A stretch of DNA of 53,249 nucleotides from Massilia frigida (lineage in GTDB: Bacteria > Pseudomonadota > Gammaproteobacteria > Burkholderiales > Burkholderiaceae_D), in NCBI RefSeq assembly GCF_011682175.1, contig NZ_WHJG01000044.1, positions 1-53,249 of the forward strand, in the 5' to 3' direction. Below, piece after piece: positions 47,336 through 53,249 of this stretch (position 1 is its first letter; every line of letters begins with the position of its first letter). The translations under genes and the position numbers were made by a program. Below the pieces are notes generated by a model. The model saw nothing but the letters and a program-made list of their open reading frames with translations. It ran no database searches and had not been told where the DNA came from.

Positions 47336-47821
47336 ATGACTCGTAAATATCTGGACATGAACCAGCACGATGCGCTGTACAGCGTGGCGCGCCGCTATCC
47401 CGGAGGCCTGGACATGCTGGCCAAGGAGATTGGCATTTCCGCCAATGTTCTGCGCAATAAGCTCTCGCCCACCATTTCATCACATTACCCGTCGTTCGAG
47501 GAGGTTTCCATCATTGTCGAGCATTGCCACAAGGCTGGCGTGCAGGAAGCGCTGATGCCGCTGCATGCCTTGCTGAACCGGCACGGCATGGCGGCCTTCG
47601 TCGTGCCGCAGCCGGAACAGGTTGGCCGCGACGACCTGTCGCAGACGGTATGCCGGGTGATGAGCGAAGTCGGGGCCGTGGCCGAAGCCGTATCGAGCGC
47701 GCTGATGGATGGCGTTGTCACCAACGCCGAAGCGGACCTGATCGAGCGCGAATTTCATTCTGCGTTATCGGCCTTGGGCGAATGGCGCGCGCGCCTGCGC
47801 ATGCGTACCGGCGCCAGCTGA
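47336..47821 (+). CDS. Phage regulatory CII-like (CP76 type) protein
   Basis: This 161-aa protein begins MTRKYLDMNQHDALYSVARRYPGGLDMLAKEIGISANVLRNKLSPTISSHYPSFEEVSIIVEHC. That is the helix-turn-helix pattern of the phage CII/CP76 regulatory family (PF06892). The C-terminal half is helical (TVCRVMSEVGAVAEAVSSALMDGVVTNAEADLIEREFHSAL). No other phage gene is nearby, so it is either a remnant or a domesticated regulator. It is divergent from the Ser/Gly-rich gene with an 84-base gap, and may control it. Confidence 0.82.
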   Translation: MTRKYLDMNQHDALYSVARRYPGGLDMLAKEIGISANVLRNKLSPTISSHYPSFEEVSIIVEHCHKAGVQEALMPLHALLNRHGMAAFVVPQPEQVGRDDLSQTVCRVMSEVGAVAEAVSSALMDGVVTNAEADLIEREFHSALSALGEWRARLRMRTGAS

Positions 47822-47860
47822 GCGTGGCGCCGCTGCGCCATGGCGCGCGGCGCCAGCGCC

Positions 47861-48277
47861 TTATTGCGCCTGCGGCGGCGCCGCTTGCGCCGGCTTGAGC
47901 GAACGCAGGAACAGACCGAGTCCGCCGATCGCCAGCACCAGGATGGCAATGAGTTCGAAGGCCGTCATGGTGCGCAGGCTCATGCTGACCGAGGAAATCA
48001 CGCCGAACACCAGCGCCGCGAACGAGCACAGGGTGATCAGCCAGCCAAGGTAGTTCTTCGAGTTGTAGAAAACCATACCGATCCCGATCATCAGCGGAAT
48101 CAGCACCATGCCGCCGCTGACGCCAAATCCCGAACCGATGCCGAACAGGCGCGTGCTGAATCCAAAACTGGAACTGACCACGATCCCGTTAAGCAGTAAA
48201 TAGAAGCCGCCGCACATCATGATCAGGCCGAGAAAAAACTGGCCCGTGCCGCCGCTGGTTCCACCTGCTCCGTTCAT
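47861..48277 (-). CDS. Small membrane protein, Gly-rich start
   Basis: This is a 138-aa protein with about four membrane segments (QFFLGLIMMCGGFYLLLNGIVV, GMVLIPLMIGIGMVFYN, WLITLCSFAALVFGVISSV, ELIAILVLAIGGLGLFL) and a Pro/Gln tail. The start is ATG at 48277 with CGGAG ahead; a TTG 7 codons upstream is less likely. I do not recognise a family. It is convergent with the CII-like gene and near the YjfJ/YjfK cluster, where small membrane proteins are usual companions. Confidence 0.72.
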   Translation of the reverse strand: MNGAGGTSGGTGQFFLGLIMMCGGFYLLLNGIVVSSSFGFSTRLFGIGSGFGVSGGMVLIPLMIGIGMVFYNSKNYLGWLITLCSFAALVFGVISSVSMSLRTMTAFELIAILVLAIGGLGLFLRSLKPAQAAPPQAQ

Positions 48278-48396
48278 GTCCAAATCTCCGCTGTTCAAAT
48301 AATGTCGACACTATAACAAAAAGTAATTCGGGTAAACATATCCGCTCCAGGGAAGGCGAAACAGGTAGTTGCCGGATGGCTTGTGTCTTTTCTTCG

Positions 48397-49638
48397 CTAC
48401 ACCAGCGCCGGCACCGGTTCGGTCACCACGACCTGGTTGCGGCCCTGGTGCTTGGCCTGGTACAGCGCCTCGTCGGCCGCGCGCAGCAGGGCGGCGGCAT
48501 CGTCGCCGGCGCATGGCAGGCCGATCGCCACGCCGACGCTGACGCTCAACCGGCCGAGGTCGCTGTCGAGGTGTTCGATGTGGAGCGCCGCCACCGCGGC
48601 GGTCAGCACCTCGCCCATCGCCTGCAATTCGCCCGGGACCGGGTTATGCCAGACCACGGCGAATTCTTCGCCGCCATAGCGGGCGGTCAGGTCAAGCGGG
48701 CGGCGCGCCTGGCCAGCGATGACGTCGGCCACGGCTTTCAAGGCCGCGTCGCCACGGGCGTGGCCATAGCGGTCGTTATAGCGCTTGAAATAATCGATAT
48801 CGATCATCGCAATGGCCACCGCTTGCCGGTCGCGCATGGCCTGGCGCCAGACGCGCTCCAGATGGATATTGAGCGTGCGGCGATTCGACAATCCGGTGAG
48901 GCCGTCGAGCGCCGCCAGTTCGTGCAGCAGGGTGTCGACCAGAAAAGTGGTGCGGATGCTGTGTTCCAGGAAATAGGCGCCGTACGCCCCCACGCCATTG
49001 GCCGCGCACATGAAAACGATCTGGTACAGGCGCGCCTGGGGATTGGTTTGCAGCGCGAATTCCATGACCACGAAGGCGCACAAGGTCACCATATTGGCGA
49101 ACAGCGCGCGGCGCCATTCGAGGCAGGCGATCAGATACACAAAGAGCGCCACCAGCAGGATGCCTTCGTACGGGATCTGATAGCCGACATCGAGCGCACT
49201 GCCGATCACCGCGACCGTGCTCAGTCCCGTGACCAGGGCGGCGGTAAATACCGCCGTTCCGAGATACGGGCGCCACACAGCCCGGTAGCTGGCCAGCAGC
49301 ACGATGATGAAGCTCGGGATAATCAAGGCCAGCCGGATGCTGACCGTGCGCACCGATACATAGGCGGGCAGCGTGGTGAGGTCGATGAGCACGAACATGA
49401 TGAACAGGACAATGCTCACCCAGGCGGCGACGCGCACGCGCACCAGGTGCCCTTGTGTAAAAAACGCCTGGAACTGCCGTTCCAGCCCGTCCTCGAAACG
49501 CAGCCAGCGATAACCCTGTTCCAATGCGCGGCGATGCGGCGACATGCTGGCGTTATTCAGTAATTCTGGATCGATTTTCAGCATCGGCGGCGCGGGTGGA
49601 TTGGTGGCGGCCACCCAATCATACGCGTGCAAGCTCAT
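48397..49638 (-). CDS. Membrane-bound diguanylate cyclase (GGDEF)
   Basis: This 413-aa protein makes c-di-GMP from two GTP. Five to six membrane segments (about residues 70-230) form an MASE-like sensor region. The GGDEF domain fills about the last 170 residues: LDGLTGLSNRRTLNIHLE, AIAMIDIDYFKRYNDRYGHARGDAALK, then the active GGEEF. An RxxD inhibitory site (RPLD) lies five residues before GGEEF, so product feedback is likely. The start is uncertain: Met at 49638 or 49584, or a longer frame to 49734, which would overlap the regulatory region of the divergent gene. Confidence 0.9.
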   Translation of the reverse strand: MSLHAYDWVAATNPPAPPMLKIDPELLNNASMSPHRRALEQGYRWLRFEDGLERQFQAFFTQGHLVRVRVAAWVSIVLFIMFVLIDLTTLPAYVSVRTVSIRLALIIPSFIIVLLASYRAVWRPYLGTAVFTAALVTGLSTVAVIGSALDVGYQIPYEGILLVALFVYLIACLEWRRALFANMVTLCAFVVMEFALQTNPQARLYQIVFMCAANGVGAYGAYFLEHSIRTTFLVDTLLHELAALDGLTGLSNRRTLNIHLERVWRQAMRDRQAVAIAMIDIDYFKRYNDRYGHARGDAALKAVADVIAGQARRPLDLTARYGGEEFAVVWHNPVPGELQAMGEVLTAAVAALHIEHLDSDLGRLSVSVGVAIGLPCAGDDAAALLRAADEALYQAKHQGRNQVVVTEPVPALV

Positions 49639-49754
49639 GCACAGCGCGTCGATTGCGCACGGACCCGGCACAAGGCACGCACGCGAGATGCAAGGCCGGC
49701 AATCCTGTCCGGGGCTATGATGGTGAATCGCCATTCACGCGGGAACCGAACACC

Positions 49755-50756
49755 ATGAAAATCGCTGTTTTCAGCACCCAGGCTTACGACCGGCGTTTCC
49801 TGGACGAGGCGCTCGCCGCCCATCCGACGCGGCAGCAGATCGCCCTGGAGTATCAGGAAGCGGCGCTGGCCTTGCACACCGTGGCACTGGCGCAGGGCTG
49901 CGATGCGGTGTGCGCCTTCGTCAACGACCGGCTCGATGCACCCGTGCTGGAAGCGCTGCACCAGTGCGGCGTGCGCGCGGTGCTGATGCGCTGCGCGGGA
50001 TTCAATAATGTCGACATCGAAGCAGCACACCGGCTGGGATTGTTTGTCGCGCGCGTGCCCGCCTATTCGCCGGAAGCGGTGGCCGAGCACACGCTGGCCC
50101 TGATCCTGACGCTGAACCGCAATACGCACAGGGCGTATGCGCGCGTACGCGAGGGGAATTTTGCGCTCGATGGGCTCCTGGGCAGCAATCTGCACGGAAA
50201 AACCGCAGGGATTGTCGGCACCGGCAAGATCGGGCTGGCGACGGCGCGCATTCTCAAGGGCTTCGGCTGCCGGGTGCTCGGACATGACCCGGCGCCGGCG
50301 CCTGAGTTTGCCGCGCTGGGGACCATGGTGGATCTACCGACCTTGCTGGCGGAATCGGACATCGTATCGCTGCACTGTCCGCTGGTGGACGCCACCCGGC
50401 ACATGATCAACCGGCGCAGCCTGGCCGGAATGAAGCGCGGGGCGATGCTGGTCAATACCTCGCGCGGGGCGCTGATCGATACGCCGGCCGTGATCGAGGC
50501 GCTCAAATCGCGCCAGTTGGGGTTTCTGGCGATTGATGTGTACGAGCAGGAAAGCTCACTGTTTTTCCACGACCGCTCGGGCGATATCATCGAGGATGAT
50601 GTGTTCCAGCGCCTGATGACGTTTCCGAACGTGCTGGTGACCGGGCACCAGGGGTTCTTTACCGTGGAGGCGATGAGGGAAATTGCGGAGGTGACGTTCG
50701 AGAACATCGATTGTTTCGTCAGTGGAAAGCATTGTGCTAACGAGATAGTCCTTTGA
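49755..50756 (+). CDS. ldhA: D-lactate dehydrogenase-like 2-hydroxyacid dehydrogenase
   Basis: This 333-aa enzyme belongs to the D-isomer-specific 2-hydroxyacid dehydrogenase family and is closest in pattern to E. coli LdhA (fermentative NADH-dependent D-lactate dehydrogenase). It has MKIAVFSTQAYDRRFLDEA at the start, GTGKIG for NAD binding, the catalytic Arg in NTSRGALID, the conserved VYEQESSLFFHDRSG segment, and the catalytic His in VTGHQGFFTVEA. The ATG at 49755 is the clear start; open frame upstream covers the divergent cyclase. It is followed by the AT-rich effector island. Confidence 0.92.
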   Translation: MKIAVFSTQAYDRRFLDEALAAHPTRQQIALEYQEAALALHTVALAQGCDAVCAFVNDRLDAPVLEALHQCGVRAVLMRCAGFNNVDIEAAHRLGLFVARVPAYSPEAVAEHTLALILTLNRNTHRAYARVREGNFALDGLLGSNLHGKTAGIVGTGKIGLATARILKGFGCRVLGHDPAPAPEFAALGTMVDLPTLLAESDIVSLHCPLVDATRHMINRRSLAGMKRGAMLVNTSRGALIDTPAVIEALKSRQLGFLAIDVYEQESSLFFHDRSGDIIEDDVFQRLMTFPNVLVTGHQGFFTVEAMREIAEVTFENIDCFVSGKHCANEIVL

Positions 50757-50803
50757 TGCAGCGACCGTTTGATTCGCATTGAACACACTGGCGTTACCTG
50801 ACG

Positions 50804-51436
50804 TTACCTCTCGCGTTTCAAGCGCACGCCCAACATGCCAAAATTGCTACCGTTTTTTGATTTTCCACCAATATAGATCGGGAATATCAGGTCGCCGTTT
50901 CGCGCAACCCAAGCATCGACGTTATGCGTCTTGCTGAGATCGACCAGCCGATACTCAACCGGCGCGATATCCGGCCAACTCATCTTGTTATTACGATCAA
51001 CACCTTTCCATTTTACAATATCAACAATCATGAAACTGACCGTGTAATTTATTGGTCGATCCGTACACAAGTGCTCCCAATAATCTTTACAAAAATTTTT
51101 CCCAAGTGGCATGAGGAAGGTCATTTTTATTACTTCACCAATCGGCCCGTCAAAATCCATTTTTTCAGAATTGTAATTTCCTGGCATGAGCGACAGACCA
51201 GTCCATTCCATGCGAATTTTCTGGCCTATCGGAAGAGCACCGGCATGTGTAATCAGTTGACTTTCAATATTCGGCGGCACTTCTTTAAATTCATGAAAAT
51301 CATATGAATCAACACGCCATGTACCCGCAAACTGAAGGGCAGGATTCTCAAATTTTCTCACGGCAGCCCTCGCATTTTTGGAATCAAATGGATAAGTTAA
51401 AATTACAAGCAACAGAAATTGAAGGATATATTTCAC
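50804..51436 (-). CDS. Secreted protein, candidate immunity protein of the muramidase
   Basis: This 210-aa protein has a signal peptide (MKYILQFLLLVILTYPFDSKNARA). A beta-rich mature part (about 25-210) follows with two cysteines (KNFCKDYWEHLCTD), suited to a disulfide in the periplasm. It starts only 5 bases after the muramidase reading frame ends and shares its AT-rich codon use. Periplasmic immunity proteins normally follow peptidoglycan-degrading type VI effectors in this way. No family is recognised, so the role is inferred from position alone. Confidence 0.72.
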   Translation of the reverse strand: MKYILQFLLLVILTYPFDSKNARAAVRKFENPALQFAGTWRVDSYDFHEFKEVPPNIESQLITHAGALPIGQKIRMEWTGLSLMPGNYNSEKMDFDGPIGEVIKMTFLMPLGKNFCKDYWEHLCTDRPINYTVSFMIVDIVKWKGVDRNNKMSWPDIAPVEYRLVDLSKTHNVDAWVARNGDLIFPIYIGGKSKNGSNFGMLGVRLKRER

Positions 51437-51441
51437 AATTT

Positions 51442-52470
51442 TTACTCTTTATTGTTTTCCACCTGCATGGATTTGTAAAGATAGCCACGTTCGCGTATAT
51501 CTGGAATCAGGCTTCTTTTTCCTTGCCAAATAGCGTTTAACAATTCATTCTTCGGAGTCCCGTATTGATATGCATGCGATAGTAAAGCCGTTTGCTGCTC
51601 GGCAGTCAAATCCACGAAGTTCCTATATTTGGTATTTTTGATTCTATATTGATATAGCGATATAGTTTTTCCCAACGCTTCGTCCTGCGATATCTTGTCT
51701 AAAAAATTCGTCTACCGTGCGTTCAGAGTTAATGGATTTTTGCGCAAAAATCTGCAAGCGTCGCCACCAATAAGCTGGAAATAAGGCGTGATTTTTTCAT
51801 GCAGAGCCAATAACTCCTCATCAGTAATTTGATGTGCTCCGCTATTTCCTTTTTTCATCATACGCAGAAACGCGTCCGGTGAAAACTGCCCTAAATCCAC
51901 CCCGACTCCCACTGTTGTACCAGATTTATTGTCAGGCCTTCCGCCGTACCCTCCAGCGAGTCGAGGCACATCCGGCTCACGTATGTTTTGGTAAAATCGA
52001 ATAACTGGCTTATCATTTTTTACATAAGCCCACCATGGAATGTAAGCAGCAGTGTGCTCACCACCTTCTAGTTCCAATAGTTTAGTAAAATCAATTTTAG
52101 TGCCATGGCGCTTGTTTATTTCATTTCCTATAGATTTTGGAAAGTCAATTTTTTTAGCACTCGTCATTTCAACGCATCCGGGATGACGGACGCGGCATGT
52201 TGCGTCGGGAACCCCTTGTAAATGCATAATTTTTTGCTCAATATTTTTTACTTTTTCCTTATAATTATCTTCTTTTTTACTTAATCCTTTTTTCTCTTTA
52301 TTTAGCCGTTGTATTTCTTTTCTTGCCACTTCTTCGCTAGCTTTACATTCTTCCGCTTGCGCAATCAAATCACGCTCTCTCTGCAACTCTTCCTTGTCAT
52401 AGTCCGGCAAATTTTCTTCCACTAGAGATACGTGCTTTAAAAGCGAGGAAGATTGTTTTTTCTTGCTCAT
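51442..52470 (-). pseudogene. Pesticin-like muramidase split by in-frame TAG
   Basis: The first part (252 aa, start MSKKKQSSS at 52470) has an N-terminal coiled coil (about 24-85). It continues into the start of a pesticin/T4-lysozyme-type catalytic domain: LLELEGGEHTAAYIPW (catalytic Glu likely E135), then SGTTVGVGVDLGQF (T185/T186, D192), to FLRKNPLTLNAR. A TAG at 51712-51714 stops it. The same frame continues for 89 codons with TNFLDKISQDEAL ... FVDLTAEQQTALLSHAYQYG, the rest of the same domain. The domain is therefore broken by a nonsense codon. It sits behind a DUF4123-like fragment, the adaptor of type VI effectors. Confidence 0.83.
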
Positions 52471-52471
52471 C

Positions 52472-52825
52472 TTATGCGACTTCTTCCAAGTAAATTTCAA
52501 TCCAATTTTGGGCGTAATCTACGTTCGCAGCCTTCGCGTGTATGAGGAAATACTTCATCATCGCGTCCATATTTTCCTTAGAACACATCAGCAGGTTTGC
52601 GCGCAAGATATCGAACCCCAAGATAGAAATCGAGCCAACGTCGCTCACCTTGTTTGCCTGGCAAACGAAATAGACTTCCCTTAAATCCGAAACCAATGCA
52701 GCCGCTGGATAATCCGTTGCGTGCGGATAATCACTCGTGTACCACGCCTCGGCCATCAATTTTGTCCACGCCCGACAATCCCTACGCATGGCCTTTTTTT
52801 CCTGATCCGCTGTGAACTCGATCAT
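52472..52825 (-). CDS. Small protein in the type VI effector cassette
   Basis: This 117-aa, helical, acidic protein (MIEFTADQEKKAMRRDCRAWTKLMAEAW ... DVGSISILGFDILRANLLMCSKENMDAMMKYFLIHAKAANVDYAQNWIEIYL) has no membrane segment. Its stop codon is 1 base before the muramidase start, and it begins 14 bases after the DUF4123-like gene. Short proteins in this place between adaptor and effector are common in type VI cassettes and may help adaptor-effector loading. Family not recognised. Confidence 0.7.
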   Translation of the reverse strand: MIEFTADQEKKAMRRDCRAWTKLMAEAWYTSDYPHATDYPAAALVSDLREVYFVCQANKVSDVGSISILGFDILRANLLMCSKENMDAMMKYFLIHAKAANVDYAQNWIEIYLEEVA

Positions 52826-52839
52826 GCCCGACCTCTTCT

Positions 52840-53115
52840 CTATTGATGAATCCCGATATCGCGCACATCGAACTGCATCGCGCCCGGATCGAAAATACGA
52901 CTGATCAACTTCGTCTTTTTTCCAGTCAGCGCAATAATCTTTCCGCTGCCGGCATCATCAAAATAGATCGTCCGGCACGCGCTTCCAAAAAAATCGCTCA
53001 GCTGATCGTTGCTGGCAAGCCGCACAAAGCGCGTGAATGCCCGCGCGTCGTAATAGCGGAAGTAGCAAACCACCCCTTCGCTATTGCGGACATAACTGTT
53101 TTTCTTGAGCTGCAC
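52840..53115 (-). CDS. C-terminal half of a DUF4123-like adaptor
   Basis: This 91-aa reading frame begins at GTG and includes LKKNSYVRNSEGVVCYFRYYDARAFTRFVRLASNDQLSDFFGSACRTIYF. It matches the FRYYDPR-type second half of DUF4123, the family of type VI effector chaperones that load cargo on VgrG. The first half of the domain (about 50-70 residues) is missing, and an in-frame TGA lies shortly upstream. It is either a truncated remnant or the result of a frameshift in the AAAAA run near 53105. It is the best context signal for the island. Confidence 0.6.
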   Translation of the reverse strand: MQLKKNSYVRNSEGVVCYFRYYDARAFTRFVRLASNDQLSDFFGSACRTIYFDDAGSGKIIALTGKKTKLISRIFDPGAMQFDVRDIGIHQ

Positions 53116-53248
53116 CTTGAGACATCACGTTATACACAACTCCGAACTCCCTGTCGCCATGACGAGAAAACCCGTTAACATTCAAGGAGTTACAGCCGCC
53201 ACTTGTAAACTGTAGCGAAATGGCGTTTACTCTTGCCTTTTGGACGAC
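53081..53248 (-). CDS. C-terminal end of an unrecognised protein (partial)
   Basis: An open frame enters from beyond the window and ends at TAG (53081-53083). It encodes about 55 residues: VQKARVNAISLQFTSGGCNS ... SRHGDREFGVVYNVMSQGAAQEKQLCPQ. It overlaps the DUF4123-like frame by 35 bases in another frame. It could be the end of the preceding gene of the cassette, or the displaced upstream part of the adaptor after a frameshift. Too short to identify. Confidence 0.4.
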   Translation of the reverse strand, partial: VVQKARVNAISLQFTSGGCNSLNVNGFSRHGDREFGVVYNVMSQGAAQEKQLCPQ

Positions 53249-53249
53249 G

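Noticed and set aside
51304-51540. Plus-strand frame across the immunity/muramidase junction
   Set aside because: It is antisense to two tightly packed genes with better protein features.

Overview
The window looks like the replication-origin region of a GC-rich betaproteobacterium, most likely an Oxalobacteraceae of the Massilia/Telluria/Janthinobacterium type. This is inferred from the order mnmE-yidC-yidD-rnpA-rpmH // dnaA-dnaN-gyrB, the style of the proteins, and a 16S rRNA gene whose 5' end lies at the left edge. Core genes on both sides of about 25.8-26.5 kb are transcribed outward, so replication probably starts in the non-coding stretch between rpmH and dnaA.

Left part (1-12 kb): the 5' end of a 16S rRNA gene on the minus strand with its boxA leader and a strong sigma70 promoter; a DUF4124 protein; a B12-binding radical SAM protein; an overlapping Mla-type phospholipid transport operon (permease, ATPase, MCE protein, lipoprotein, VanZ-family protein); a small ferredoxin, an alpha/beta hydrolase, a D-alanyl-D-alanine carboxypeptidase, an aldo/keto reductase, a CsoR/FrmR-like protein and pssA.

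12-21 kb: mixed accessory genes. These are a CAP-domain lipoprotein, an Hpt protein, a small zinc-binding protein, a DUF1439 lipoprotein, an ECF42-type sigma factor with its YCII (DGPF) partners, a VOC protein, a GyrI-like protein, an EAL phosphodiesterase and a NADAR protein. The sigma factor carries an N-terminal extension encoded by an 18-bp minisatellite.

21-32 kb: the conserved origin block. RnpA has a repeat-encoded C-terminal tail. Two copies of a long inverted-repeat element sit before dnaA and before gyrB.

32-35.4 kb: an inserted accessory segment with a convergent Eco29kI-like restriction-modification pair, a LexA-type operator inside a promoter that points toward the methyltransferase, and a decayed gene.

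35.4-43.4 kb: a DUF2760 protein, two unusual Hsp70 proteins in tandem and a large protein resembling the helicase-associated family (PF13625-like). They look like one uncharacterised chaperone system. A frameshifted HNH endonuclease follows.

43.4-50.8 kb: outer-membrane phospholipase A; a YjfJ (PspA-like)/YjfK (DUF2491)/Ser-Gly-rich membrane protein cluster with a divergent phage CII-like regulator; a membrane protein; a diguanylate cyclase; and a D-lactate dehydrogenase-like enzyme.

50.8-53.2 kb: a visibly AT-rich island that reads as a type VI secretion effector cassette: part of a DUF4123 adaptor, a small unknown protein, a pesticin-like muramidase interrupted by an in-frame TAG codon, and a secreted protein that is the natural candidate for its immunity protein.
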